NCBI GenBank assembly: GCA_016935315.1
Contig: JAFGRD010000116.1
Location: 1-64,000 of the forward strand
From: Pirellulales bacterium
Lineage (GTDB): Bacteria; Planctomycetota; Planctomycetia; Pirellulales; Thermoguttaceae
Direction of reading: 5' to 3'
DNA length: 64,000 nt
Shown here: piece by piece, positions 1 through 10,837 of the stretch
Layout of the letters: the number at the start of each line of letters is the position of its first letter
How positions within the stretch are numbered: position 1 is the first letter of the stretch
Made by a program: the position numbers and the translations under genes
The notes under the pieces: generated by a model
Databases searched by the model: none
Told to the model about the DNA's origin: nothing
Seen by the model: the letters and a program-made list of their open reading frames with translations, nothing else

Positions 1-216
1 GATCAGCGTATTGGCCCAGGAGAACTGGATCCGGTTGATCCCCTGCTTGACGGTCAGCAGCCGGTGCTCGCGGACCATCGTGATGTCGTCGGAATTGTAG
101 ATCGTAAGCTGGGTGCCTTCGCGGCGGGGGATGGTCACCAGGTCGACCGCGGCCACGGCCTGTCCTGCAACGGCCAGCAGCGTCGCAGCCGCCACGAGGT
201 ATTTGGATTTCTGCAT
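1..216 (-). CDS. Secreted DUF4139-like protein, N-terminal part (runs off window)
   Basis: The reading frame opens with ATG at 216, preceded by AGGAG eight bases upstream, and stays open to the window edge, so only the first 72 residues are visible. Residues 1-22 form a signal peptide (MQKSK, a hydrophobic stretch, then AVAA), so the protein is probably exported. The mature start (VDLVTIPRREG, then ITMVREHRLLTVKQG) resembles the N-terminus of DUF4139 / mucoidy-inhibitor-like secreted proteins common in planctomycetes. A second, complete relative lies at 39855-41654. Function is unknown. The family assignment rests on a short segment and is tentative; the coding call itself is solid. Confidence 0.72.
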   Translation of the reverse strand, partial: MQKSKYLVAAATLLAVAGQAVAAVDLVTIPRREGTQLTIYNSDDITMVREHRLLTVKQGINRIQFSWANTLI

Positions 217-809
217 TTGCCAGACTCCTGGGTCAGCGGTAATCACTGAGAATCAGACGACGCGAGGGCCCAAGAAGTTTCTTCATTGCCGCAGAATGAC
301 TCTTGAAGGTGGTGCAGCACGACTCTCTGCTGGCAGTATATGTCATTATGGCAGACTGCCGTGGCGGCGGATTCAGGCCGTGTCAAAATGGCAGTCGCAT
401 GGTCGGCCCCCCGGGGCCGGACGAAAAAACTCGCCTCGGGAGAATCCGTAAACTATTTTTGGGTAAGCGTTTAAGAAAACGAGCGGGCGGGGGTCCTCCG
501 GCGGCATGCCCTTTGCTTACAAACTCGGTTGGTCTGGGCTGGCCGGCTGTTCTGAGCAGGTCTTCACCGAAGCGGCAGACACCGGGGGCCCTTGGGAACC
601 TCAAATCCAAAACACAGAGAATCCAAAACACAGACAGCGACTGGGCCTATTGATGTCTGCACTGCGAATGATCCAGGCCAACCCACGGGAAGCCGGCAGA
701 ATCGGGCTCCCGTTGGTCGCCCTCGTGCATCGACCGTGCAAGCGTCAATAAACGCCGGCGCGACATTTCTACGCGAAATTCCCGAGAGATCCGCGGAAAG
801 GAGCATCCT
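217..809. promoter_or_regulatory. Divergent intergenic region upstream of dnaK with two TGTCA-N2-ATGGCAG sites
   Basis: This 593-base gap separates the leftward gene starting at 216 from dnaK at 810. I see no gene in it. Two 14-base sites, TGTCATTATGGCAG (341-354) and TGTCAAAATGGCAG (381-394), share 12 of 14 bases, are near-palindromic and start exactly 40 bases apart, as expected of a pair of operator sites. A G+C-rich inverted repeat (GGCCCC...GGGGCC) lies around 403-417. Positions 651-748 carry a copy of the 100-bp hairpin repeat. No CIRCE element (TTAGCACTC-N9-GAGTGCTAA) was found. Which flanking gene the sites serve cannot be told from the sequence. Confidence 0.4.
651..748 (-). repeat. 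100-bp hairpin repeat element, copy A
   Basis: Read on the minus strand the element starts TTGACGCTTGCACGGTCGATG and ends near GCAGACATCA. It is clearly related to copies at 17132-17231 and 63041-63142. In the middle, two arms around GACCAACGGGAG and CTTCCCGTGGGTT pair imperfectly around the spacer. Its TTGACG end is about 62 bases from the dnaK start codon, the same distance and orientation as copy B has to the HzsA-like gene. It contains no convincing gene and looks like a REP/MITE-type or structured regulatory element. Confidence 0.7.
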
Positions 810-2741
<1,932 letters not shown>

Positions 2742-2876
2742 GCGAACCGGCGGCTCCGACTTCCACCAAACCACGCCGGGCCAATCGGTCATCGGCCGTT
2801 GCCCCCGCGTGGTGCGCGCCCGCCCACCCGACGTTCGACGGCGGCGCAATGCGAGATCCGAAGGAGGATTCCAACC

Positions 2877-5519
2877 ATGGCACTGCGAATGGACAAGCTG
2901 ACGATCAAGGCCCAGGAGGCCGTCGCCGCGGCCCAGGCGCTGGCCGCCGACTCCGGCCACCCGCAGATCGACCCGCTGCACCTGCTGGCCGCGCTGCTGG
3001 CCGAGAGCGGCGGCGTCGTGCGCCCGATCCTCGACCGCATCGGCGTCAATCGCGGGCAGCTCGACCGCATCGTCCAGTCGGAGTTGGGCCACTTCTCGAA
3101 AATCTCGGGGGGCTCGCCGCCGGGGGTCGGGCGCGAGTTGCAGGACGTGCTGGAAGCCGCCCGGCAGCAAGCCGACGCGATGAAGGACGAGTTCATCTCG
3201 ACCGAACACCTTCTGTTGGCCTTGGCCAAGGTCGAATCGAAGGCCAAGAGCGTGCTGAAGCTCAACGCCGTCACTGAAAAGGAAGTGCTGGCCGCCTTGC
3301 AAGAGGTCCGCGGCAGCGCCCGGGTGACCGACCAGAACCCCGAGGCCAAGTTCCAGGCGCTGCAGCGCTACGGCATCGACCTCGTCGAGCGGGCGCGCCG
3401 GGGCAAGCTCGATCCGGTCATCGGCCGCGACCAGGAAATTCGCCGCGTGATCCAGGTCCTCTCCCGCCGCACGAAGAACAATCCGGTTCTGATCGGCGAG
3501 CCGGGCGTGGGCAAAACGGCCATCGCCGAGGGCCTCGCGCTGCGGATCGTCGACGGCGACGTGCCCGAAAGCCTCAAGGACAAACGCGTCGTCGCTCTGG
3601 ACATGGGCGCGCTGGTGGCCGGCACCAAATTCCGCGGCGAGTTCGAGGAGCGGCTCAAGGCCGTGCTGCGCGAGATGGAAGACGCCGGCGGTCGGGTGAT
3701 CATGTTCATCGACGAGCTGCACACGGTGATCGGCGCCGGGCGGTCGGAAGGCGGCGCCGACGCGGCCAATCTGCTCAAGCCGGCACTGGCCCGCGGCGAG
3801 CTGCGGTGCATCGGGGCCACCACGCTCGATGAGTATCGCCAATACATCGAGAAGGACGCGGCCTTGGAGCGGCGGTTCCAGCCGGTACAGATCGGCGAGC
3901 CTACGGTCGAAGACACCATCGCCATCCTGCGCGGCTTGAAGTCTCGCTACGAAACGCACCACGGCGTGAAGATCAAGGATTCGGCGTTGGTGGCGGCGGC
4001 CAACCTGTCGCATCGCTACATCGCCGACCGTTTCCTGCCCGACAAGGCCATCGACCTGGTCGACGAAGCCACCAGCCGCGTGGCCATGGAGCTGCAGAGC
4101 GTGCCCGACGAAATCGACCAGGTGCAACGGCGGCTGACGCAACTGGAGCTGGCCGCCCGGCAGTTGGCCGACGAGACCGAAGAAGGCGCCAAAGAGCGGC
4201 TGGCCGAAATCGAGGCCGACATGGAGGAGCTCAAACGCAAGCTGGCCAGTCTCCGCGAGCAGTGGGAGGCCGAGAAGCTCGGCATCGGCGACGTGCAGAA
4301 GCTCCGCCAGGAGCTGGCCGAGGTGAAGCTGCGGTTCGAGCAGCTCGACTCGGCCATCAAGCAGAAGCTGGCCGCCGGCATGCCGATTCCCGAGGAGGAA
4401 TACCAGCGACTCTACGAGCTGGACGTCCGCCGCAAGCAGCTCGACCAGCGGATCGACGTCGAGTCGGCCGAGCCGGGCGACAACGGGGCCGTTGAAAAGA
4501 CCGGCCGCCGGCTGCTGCGCCAGGAGGTCACCGAAGAGGAGATCGCCGAGGTGGTCAGCGCCTGGACCGGCATTCCCGTCTCGCGAATGGTCGAGACCGA
4601 ACGGGCGAAGCTGCTGGTCTTGGAGGAGCGAATCCACCAGCGGCTGGTCGGCCAGGACGAGGCGGTCGAGGCGGTGGCCGACGCGGTCCGCCGCAACCGC
4701 AGCGGGCTGCAAGACCCCCACCGTCCCATCGGCTCGTTCATCTTCCTCGGCCCCACCGGCGTGGGCAAGACCGAGCTGTGCAAGGCCCTGGCCGAAGTGA
4801 TGTTCGACGACGAGGACGCCATGGTCCGGCTCGACATGAGCGAGTTCATGGAGCGGCACACGGTCAGCCGCCTGATCGGCGCCCCGCCGGGCTACATCGG
4901 CTACGAAGAGGGCGGCCGGCTGACCGAGGCCGTCCGCCGCCGGCCCTACGCCGTGATCCTGCTCGACGAAATCGAGAAGGCCCACCGCGACGTCTTCAAC
5001 GTCCTGCTGCAAGTGCTCGACGACGGCCGCCTCAGCGACAACCACGGCCACACGGTCGATTTTACCAACACGATCATCGTGATGACCAGCAACGTCGGCA
5101 GTCAGCTCATCCAGAAGGTCTCCGACGACGGCGGCACCGAAGACGAGATCCGCGAGGCGGTCCAGGAGTCGCTGCACACTCGCTTCCTGCCCGAGTTCCT
5201 CAACCGCATCGACGAGATCATGATCTTCCATCCGCTCTCGCGGGAGCAGATCCGCCAGATCGTCGAGCTGCAAATCGAGCGGCTGAGGGGCCAGTTGGCC
5301 GAGAAGGGCATCGAACTGGAGGTCACGTCTGCGGCCATCGACGCGATCGCCCAGGAGGGCTATGACCCCACGTTCGGCGCCCGGCCGCTGAAACGCGTGA
5401 TCCAGCAGAAGATCCAGAACCCGCTGGCCGTCGAGATCCTCAAGCGCGAGTTCGCCGAGGGCAGCCGCGTGAAGATCGATCAGGTCGACGGGCGGTTCAC
5501 GTTCGCTCGGGCCGGCTGA
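2877..5519 (+). CDS. clpB: ATP-dependent disaggregase ClpB (Hsp100)
   Basis: Hexameric AAA+ disaggregase that threads aggregated proteins in cooperation with DnaK. The start is ATG 2877, with AAGGAGG nine bases upstream, giving 880 residues, normal for ClpB. An in-frame ATG at 2799 is rejected because it adds an arginine-rich stretch and lacks a ribosome-binding site. Domain order: Clp N-terminal domain (about 1-145), AAA1 with Walker A GEPGVGKT at about 207, coiled-coil middle domain rich in E, K, R and L (about 400-520), AAA2 with GPTGVGKT at about 625 and MSEFMERH, then the C-terminal domain. The middle domain separates ClpB from ClpA and ClpC. It follows dnaK with a 135-base gap. Confidence 0.98.
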   Translation: MALRMDKLTIKAQEAVAAAQALAADSGHPQIDPLHLLAALLAESGGVVRPILDRIGVNRGQLDRIVQSELGHFSKISGGSPPGVGRELQDVLEAARQQADAMKDEFISTEHLLLALAKVESKAKSVLKLNAVTEKEVLAALQEVRGSARVTDQNPEAKFQALQRYGIDLVERARRGKLDPVIGRDQEIRRVIQVLSRRTKNNPVLIGEPGVGKTAIAEGLALRIVDGDVPESLKDKRVVALDMGALVAGTKFRGEFEERLKAVLREMEDAGGRVIMFIDELHTVIGAGRSEGGADAANLLKPALARGELRCIGATTLDEYRQYIEKDAALERRFQPVQIGEPTVEDTIAILRGLKSRYETHHGVKIKDSALVAAANLSHRYIADRFLPDKAIDLVDEATSRVAMELQSVPDEIDQVQRRLTQLELAARQLADETEEGAKERLAEIEADMEELKRKLASLREQWEAEKLGIGDVQKLRQELAEVKLRFEQLDSAIKQKLAAGMPIPEEEYQRLYELDVRRKQLDQRIDVESAEPGDNGAVEKTGRRLLRQEVTEEEIAEVVSAWTGIPVSRMVETERAKLLVLEERIHQRLVGQDEAVEAVADAVRRNRSGLQDPHRPIGSFIFLGPTGVGKTELCKALAEVMFDDEDAMVRLDMSEFMERHTVSRLIGAPPGYIGYEEGGRLTEAVRRRPYAVILLDEIEKAHRDVFNVLLQVLDDGRLSDNHGHTVDFTNTIIVMTSNVGSQLIQKVSDDGGTEDEIREAVQESLHTRFLPEFLNRIDEIMIFHPLSREQIRQIVELQIERLRGQLAEKGIELEVTSAAIDAIAQEGYDPTFGARPLKRVIQQKIQNPLAVEILKREFAEGSRVKIDQVDGRFTFARAG

Positions 5520-5625
5520 GCGGAGCTCCGGGGCGGCCGCGCCAAAGCGGAATTGGGAGCAGTCTGCAGAGCACGGCGAGACGCCTATCGGGACTGGGGG
5601 CGCATAACGGCGCGACCTGAACTTG

Positions 5626-5698
5626 GTGGGCTAGAGTAGCGTAGCAGCAAGAGACGAAAGCGATCGCTCGTAGGGCACGCAGGTGCTACAGCCCCCAC
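5626..5698. other. Long inverted repeat between clpB and the three-gene island
   Basis: The arms GTGGGCT-aga-GTAGC (5626-5640) and GCTAC-AGCCCCCAC (5685-5698) are complementary apart from an internal AGA loop and a CC bulge, enclosing 44 bases that contain the palindrome GCGATCGC. There is no T-run after it, so it is not a classical terminator. It could be a structured RNA, a DNA palindrome at an island border, or chance. The rest of the 5520-5808 gap shows nothing recognisable. Confidence 0.4.
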
Positions 5699-5808
5699 TC
5701 CCCCAGATTGGTGGCTCTTGTCCCCGTTGACCACGGCCGGGTAGCTTGAACCCACAGCCAAGACGGCCGATAATAGAGTTTTCCAATTATTCTGTAGGGA
5801 GTATATGG

Positions 5809-6423
5809 ATGCCTATTGCTCTCCAATCATTTGACGTCGTGGTCGTCGGTCGGTTCAATCCCTACATCGTCACACCGCAATGGCTCCACAAAGAGGGGAT
5901 GTGCCAATCGGAGAGTGCTGAGGTTGCCATTGGCTGGAGCCCCAGCGGGCCTAGCGTCTTTAGCTTTTCATTGGATGACTTCCGGTGGCAAGTGAGCGAT
6001 AGCCGCCTTATGGTCTCTGCGAACACTGCGGGACTAGATCCGGCAGAGCGGGTGGCTCGAGTGGTTGAGAAATTGCCTCACACGCCAGTCTCAGCACTGG
6101 GCCACAACTTTCATTACAGGTCCGAGATCGGAAAGTGGGAAGGAGGCCTGCCGAAGATTGGAGAGCTGGATGGTCAAGGCATCGAGCAATTTGGGAAGCT
6201 TCGGCAACTCAGTTGGTCATGTGCCTTGGAGTTGCATGACTTGGTTTTCAACATGACGTTGGAGAGACGCGAAGGTTCGATCGAAATCAACACCAATCTT
6301 CACCGAGAAGTATCCGAGATTGAACAAGTAATGGAGATGGCAGAGGGCTTTGGTGGTGACTTGGCCTTGTCGCATCGACTCATCCAGTCCATTACGAAGG
6401 AAAGGGTTGCCACCAATGACTAG
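5809..6423 (+). CDS. Hypothetical protein, first gene of a three-gene accessory cluster
   Basis: A 204-residue protein that I do not recognise. The start is ATG 5809, with GGGAG seven bases upstream; a TTG at 5746 would extend the frame but has no ribosome-binding site. The N-terminus (SFDVVVVGRFNPYIVTPQWL) is hydrophobic and patterned like a core beta-strand plus loop, not like a signal peptide. The remainder is soluble and mixed in character, with no membrane segment and no metal or nucleotide motif. Its last eight bases overlap the next gene, which implies translational coupling. The cluster is visibly less G+C-rich than its surroundings, with more A/T at third codon positions, suggesting recent acquisition. 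Possible roles include defence or toxin-immunity, but nothing in the sequence proves either. Confidence 0.75.
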   Translation: MPIALQSFDVVVVGRFNPYIVTPQWLHKEGMCQSESAEVAIGWSPSGPSVFSFSLDDFRWQVSDSRLMVSANTAGLDPAERVARVVEKLPHTPVSALGHNFHYRSEIGKWEGGLPKIGELDGQGIEQFGKLRQLSWSCALELHDLVFNMTLERREGSIEINTNLHREVSEIEQVMEMAEGFGGDLALSHRLIQSITKERVATND

Positions 6424-7084
6424 TACCATTCCCTCGGTTGCGGAGAATCGCGGGTCGGCTTCCTTTGCCATGGATGCTGTGAAGAATCTTGCGCCGCTCA
6501 CCGAACCGGATCTATCGTCTGATAGTGGGGAGGAATCCGCTTTCGAGAACTTGGTGACGAGTCTGTCAAACGCAGGCGGTCTCGGCAAACAGAGAATTGC
6601 CGATGAGATTCTCCACCGCCTTCGCTCGTGTGAGGATGTAGCGACTCGTGCAGCTTGGGTCGCCTATCTGATACTCACGAGCAAGAGACCGGGAAGAGTG
6701 GACGATTGCGTTGGTCTGTTCTCGCGGCTCGGGCCCAACATCGTCGAAGAGATGATCATGGTTGCCGCACGGGCCCATCCAATATCGCGCGGTAGCGGAT
6801 CGAGTTGGGTCGACGACTATTGGTTTGCTCTCGTGCGGTCCCTCGGATTCCTGTCACGGCAGAACGACCGTAAGGACTCAAGCCACTACTGCTCGCTTGC
6901 CGTTTGCTACTCAACGCACCGGATCCCTGCACTCCGTGAAGCCGCCGTCGCGGTCCTGGCTGATATTGGCGACGAGAAGGCCATGGCTCGCTTGAAATGC
7001 ATGTCGCAGAACGATGGATCTCCGCTAGTTCGGCGGCTGGCACAGGAGATGATCGAGGAGGCTGAAGAATCGATCCCCAAGTAG
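6416..7084 (+). CDS. Hypothetical HEAT-repeat-like protein, second gene of the accessory cluster
   Basis: A 222-residue soluble protein starting at ATG 6416, inside the last codons of the upstream gene (overlap 6416-6423), with GGAAAGGG upstream. The N-terminal 45 residues are rich in S, E and D. Residues about 50-215 look like paired amphipathic helices; the end (ALREAAVAVLADIGDEKAMARL, then SPLVRRLAQEM) fits HEAT-type repeats. Such repeats usually mediate protein contacts, so a partner role for the gene products on either side is plausible. The family is not recognised. Frames further upstream are rejected because they would read through the previous gene without a ribosome-binding site. 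Confidence 0.72.
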   Translation: MTSTIPSVAENRGSASFAMDAVKNLAPLTEPDLSSDSGEESAFENLVTSLSNAGGLGKQRIADEILHRLRSCEDVATRAAWVAYLILTSKRPGRVDDCVGLFSRLGPNIVEEMIMVAARAHPISRGSGSSWVDDYWFALVRSLGFLSRQNDRKDSSHYCSLAVCYSTHRIPALREAAVAVLADIGDEKAMARLKCMSQNDGSPLVRRLAQEMIEEAEESIPK

Positions 7085-7097
7085 ATGCTTCTCCGCC

Positions 7098-7640
7098 ATG
7101 TCTGATGGATTCAGCCTCAGCGATGCCTTCGGCGTAGATCCCCCGTTTTTTGTCCGCAAAGTGGACCGACGGGGACACTGGGAGGACGCCAGGCAAATCC
7201 TCGCCAACGTGTTCCCGGTAGACGAGCATGGTAGAATCAGCGTGTATCGGGTCGAGGCCGTCCGCGATCTTATGCGGCTTGCCGTGGCACTCAACGCGAA
7301 CCGAGTGGCAACGAATCCACAAGGTGCTAGTCTCACGGAACCGCTCTTGCTCGTCGCCATCAGGGAAGGTGAATTCTTGGGTATTCAACTGCGGCAGATC
7401 AATGGCTTGACTGCGTGCCTGCATGCAAATCGCCGCCATTACGATGCGATCATTCCAAGTGATGCCAAGGATGCGCACGCACGTCTGGTCGATTCTCTGC
7501 TAGCCAGTGGCCGAGAACCCTACAAGCTGTCCAAGCGGAAACTCAAGCAGGCCGTTACTGAGGCGAAAGAGAATGGATGTTATGCTGTGGTAGAGGACTC
7601 TGCGCGATGCACGTGCGAAGAAAACGGGCTACGTTCGTAG
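7098..7640 (+). CDS. Hypothetical protein, third gene of the accessory cluster
   Basis: A 180-residue soluble protein starting 13 bases after the HEAT-like gene, in the same low-G+C style, so the three genes are probably one transcript. I recognise no domain. Visible features are a long alpha/beta region (VYRVEAVRDLMRLAVALNANRV; PLLLVAIREGEFLGIQLRQINGL), a basic helix near the end (YKLSKRKLKQAVTEAKENG) and two cysteines close together at the C-terminus (ARCTCEENG). There is no signal peptide or membrane segment. The ribosome-binding site is weak, consistent with coupling to the upstream gene. Confidence 0.7.
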   Translation: MSDGFSLSDAFGVDPPFFVRKVDRRGHWEDARQILANVFPVDEHGRISVYRVEAVRDLMRLAVALNANRVATNPQGASLTEPLLLVAIREGEFLGIQLRQINGLTACLHANRRHYDAIIPSDAKDAHARLVDSLLASGREPYKLSKRKLKQAVTEAKENGCYAVVEDSARCTCEENGLRS

Positions 7641-7767
7641 GTACCTGACAACACGGGTGGCGTTCCCACTATTCGCTTCCCGTGGCCGCCGGATCTGGTA
7701 TAGTCGAAGGGGGCCAACGCGACGGGTGCGGCGCCTTGACGCCGCCGGAGCATCCGGAGACACGATC

Positions 7768-8727
7768 GTGAGCCCACCGCAACGGCTATTCGGACGTCCC
7801 GGTCAGGCGTTGTGCGCGCTGCTGCCCATCTACGCGTTGATCGATATCCTGGGTCCGGCGGTCCTGCTGCACCTGCCAGGTGCGGATTGGGCCGTGGGTG
7901 CCCTATGGTACGGGACCCTCTTCGGCCAGGTTGCCTTCCTGGCGATCTGGGCCGCGCTGGGGCCGTTTCGCGTGTGGGTCCGCTGGCCGCTGGTTCTGGC
8001 CGTGAGTTTCGGGCTGTACTTCTGCATCTGCTTCGGGGCAGCGGTCTTTTCACCCTACTATGAGTATGAGTACACTATGGTTGTCGGTATGGTCCGCACA
8101 TCGCTGCTGATCCCGGTGCTGTTTCTCACGGTGCAGTTTCCCTTGTGGATCCGCCGAACGCTGGGCGGCTGGCAGATCGTTCCGGCCGATCAGCTTCAGC
8201 TGCATTCGGCGACCGAGGCCCGGCAGTTTGGGCTGAGGCACATCCTGGGCCTGACCGCGATCTTTGCCGTGTCGCTGTCGCTGGTGCGGCTCTCCATAGC
8301 CGATTGGGGGCTCTCCGACCGACCCGTGGGCCAGACGACGGACCCGCAGATCTGGCTTGCCCTGGCGATGTACTCTGCTGTGGCCTGTCTCTACAGCGCC
8401 GCCTGGACGCTGCCGGCCGCCTGGGCCTGTTTTCTGGCGTCCGATCGCGCCAAGGGATCGCTTGTGATGATGGGAATCTGGCTGGGGGTCTCGTTGTTGC
8501 TGATCATGGTCGTCGCGGTTATCTCGGCGGTGGCGGGCAACGCGGGCGTCCCAGGGGAGCTCGCCGGGATGATTGTCCTCCAGTCCGGCGCCCTGGTGGC
8601 GGTCTTGATGGGCAGCCTGCACCTGCTGCGCGCCAGCGGTTGCGTGATGACCCGCACCGCCCGGCCAAAGAAGGCCGATGTCCGGCCGCCGGCGGTGGCC
8701 GACGACGTTCCGCCATCGGCGCCGTGA
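7768..8727 (+). CDS. Hypothetical polytopic membrane protein
   Basis: Start chosen at GTG 7768 because GGAG lies eight bases upstream; an in-frame ATG at 7657 would add an arginine-rich tail over a promoter-like stretch (CTGGTATAGTC around 7694-7704). The resulting 319-residue protein has about eight strongly hydrophobic helices spread over its whole length, with short polar loops and a charged, proline-rich C-terminal tail after about residue 295. No catalytic motif or known family was recognised. It stands alone, converging on the cluster that ends at 8762, only 34 bases away. Confidence 0.75.
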   Translation: MSPPQRLFGRPGQALCALLPIYALIDILGPAVLLHLPGADWAVGALWYGTLFGQVAFLAIWAALGPFRVWVRWPLVLAVSFGLYFCICFGAAVFSPYYEYEYTMVVGMVRTSLLIPVLFLTVQFPLWIRRTLGGWQIVPADQLQLHSATEARQFGLRHILGLTAIFAVSLSLVRLSIADWGLSDRPVGQTTDPQIWLALAMYSAVACLYSAAWTLPAAWACFLASDRAKGSLVMMGIWLGVSLLLIMVVAVISAVAGNAGVPGELAGMIVLQSGALVAVLMGSLHLLRASGCVMTRTARPKKADVRPPAVADDVPPSAP

Positions 8728-8761
8728 GCCGGCCGACCCCGGAATCGTAGCGCCTTGCGGG

Positions 8762-10837
8762 TTATTGCCCCGTGGGCGCGCGGTAGGGTCTGTCCAGAAG
8801 ATACGATTCGATGCGGTCCCGGATCTGCACGGCCAGCTCGACGCGTCCCTGGTGCAACGCCGCGGTCTCGGCCTGCAGGGCCGTGTCGACGGCCTTCTGG
8901 TATCCGCCCGATTCGGCGTAGGCGGCCGCCAGCGTGTCCAGGGCGACGGGCAACTCCGCTTGGGCACCTCGCCGCATGGCCTCGTCGCGTCCACGCTCGG
9001 CCAGCGCCAGCACGTTCTTGTAGGCCCTGACGGCCAGCACCACCGCCTCCTGGCCGTTGCGGATGCGGTCGGAAGGGTTCGTCGCGTAGATCCGGGCCAG
9101 CCGGCCGGCAACCTGGATGTTCGCCGGGTAGAGCTTCGGCAGCAGTTCGACCGACCGGCGGTAGTGCTCGACGGCCTCGTCGATGCGGCCTCGCTGCTCC
9201 GCGGCCAGACCGCGCTGATAGCAGCGGCCGGCCTCCGCCGGATCGGCCGGCTGGGCGGCCGCCGGCTGGGGCGCCGGCGGTTCGGCGGGCAGCGCCGGCG
9301 CCGCGTTGCGCCCGGGGTCCATTCCGGCGGAAACGGCCCGTTGCGGCCGGGGCGATCGTATCGCCTGCAGCCAGTCCTCCTCCGCCACGCGGATCGGCCC
9401 GGTAATCAGCTCCGGCGCGTTGAAGTTGTCGAGGAAGCGGTCGTAGAACGTGGGGTCCTCTTGCGGCAGGAGGACGGGCTTGTGGACCTTGCCGTCCGGG
9501 GCCACATAGCTGAAGTAGACGCGGCCGAACAGGCCGTCGCGGCGCTTGCTCGCAAAGGCGATCCAGCGGCTGTTGGCCGACCAGCAATGCCAGGAATCGC
9601 TCCGCGGGCTGTTGATTTCCAGCTGCCAGTGCCGGCCCGAGGCCAGCTCAAGCATGTGCAGATCGCTGCTGCGCTGAAACACGGGAAAGCAGCCGTACTC
9701 CGACGCGCAGAACAGCAGAAACCGCCCGTCGGGCGAGACCCGCGGCTCGTTGAGGCTGGCGTCCAGGTCGTCGGCCAGCAGCACCGGCTCCAGCGTGCCC
9801 CAGGTCCCGGTGGCCACGTCGTAGCCGATTCGCATCAGGTCGTAGCGGGCCTTGCGGAAGCTCAGCGGCAACACGTTCCTGTCCTTCAGCCCCTCCGGCC
9901 AGACCCGTTTCGCGCTGGAGAAATACAGGTACTTGCCGTCGGGAGACCAGGCAGGAAACGTCTCCAGGTGATCCGGATCGGCGATCTGCGGCGCGCTGGT
10001 GACGCGGCGCGTGTCGACTCGGTAAAGCGCCAGGTCCGAAGCGTGGACGAACACGTCGCGCGACTCGCCCACGGCATGGTGGAATTGCACGATCTCGATG
10101 GACGAGAAGACGGCCAGCCGCCCGCTCGGGTGCCAGGCCGTGTAGGCCGCCGGCGCGCGGTTGAGCTGGGTGCGGGTGTCGATCTTGGCGGTAGTCCCGC
10201 CCCGGGCCAGGATCATCGCCGCCCCGTCCTTGCCGCGGATGTGCAGGCACATCGTTTCGGGGTCGTTGTTCACGAAGGTATGGCAGTTGACGCAGCGCAG
10301 CGACGCGGGACCGCTGCGCAGGACGGGAGTCTCGCGAAACGTGCCCACGTGCCGCTGATAGGTGCCCATGTTCGTGTAGACGTTGTGCACCGGCTTCAGC
10401 CGGCGATACACCAGATAGGAGTCGATCGCCTCCGGCGCGATCCTGTTGGTGATCCGGTCGAAGCCGCACCACCGGCCGTCCTGCCCCCGGACGTAAACGT
10501 CCAAGTGCAGCGCGTTGCCCCGGTTGCGTTCGAGCAGACCCTGCCAGCGCTCCGGCGGCAGGACCACGGCAGGCGTACGGCCGGCAACGACGAACCCGAC
10601 CTCCTGCCCGGCGGAAACGCTTACGCGATACTCCGCGCCGGGCTCCTCGACCACGAAATTCAACGGCGCGATGTTCGGCGGAATCGTGCAACCGCGGTAG
10701 TCGGGGTCGATGCGGGGAGCCCGGCCGGCCTCTGCGTAGTCGCGCGGGACCGACGCGCCGCGGCAAAGCAGCCAACCGGCCACGACCGCGGCCACGGCGA
10801 GCAGGCAAACAGCGACGGCCAGGGATCGGCGGCTCAC
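8762..10837 (-). CDS. Exported PD40 beta-propeller protein with one CxxCH haem motif and TPR tail
   Basis: The start is GTG 10837, which overlaps the stop of the upstream gene as GTGA and has GGGAGG six bases before it, giving 691 residues. Residues about 5-25 are one hydrophobic helix, so the protein is anchored in or exported across the membrane. A single CVNCH motif near residue 180 predicts covalent c-type haem. Residues about 240-470 carry TolB/PD40-like repeats (PDGKYLYFSSAKR; SPDGRFLLFCASEYG; SANSRWIAFASKR). After a linker rich in A and P, the C-terminal region (YQRGLAAEQRGRIDEAVEHYRRS) is TPR-like. It is the last gene of a leftward cluster whose first gene has the same PD40-plus-CxxCH design. 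Confidence 0.8.
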   Translation of the reverse strand: MSRRSLAVAVCLLAVAAVVAGWLLCRGASVPRDYAEAGRAPRIDPDYRGCTIPPNIAPLNFVVEEPGAEYRVSVSAGQEVGFVVAGRTPAVVLPPERWQGLLERNRGNALHLDVYVRGQDGRWCGFDRITNRIAPEAIDSYLVYRRLKPVHNVYTNMGTYQRHVGTFRETPVLRSGPASLRCVNCHTFVNNDPETMCLHIRGKDGAAMILARGGTTAKIDTRTQLNRAPAAYTAWHPSGRLAVFSSIEIVQFHHAVGESRDVFVHASDLALYRVDTRRVTSAPQIADPDHLETFPAWSPDGKYLYFSSAKRVWPEGLKDRNVLPLSFRKARYDLMRIGYDVATGTWGTLEPVLLADDLDASLNEPRVSPDGRFLLFCASEYGCFPVFQRSSDLHMLELASGRHWQLEINSPRSDSWHCWSANSRWIAFASKRRDGLFGRVYFSYVAPDGKVHKPVLLPQEDPTFYDRFLDNFNAPELITGPIRVAEEDWLQAIRSPRPQRAVSAGMDPGRNAAPALPAEPPAPQPAAAQPADPAEAGRCYQRGLAAEQRGRIDEAVEHYRRSVELLPKLYPANIQVAGRLARIYATNPSDRIRNGQEAVVLAVRAYKNVLALAERGRDEAMRRGAQAELPVALDTLAAAYAESGGYQKAVDTALQAETAALHQGRVELAVQIRDRIESYLLDRPYRAPTGQ

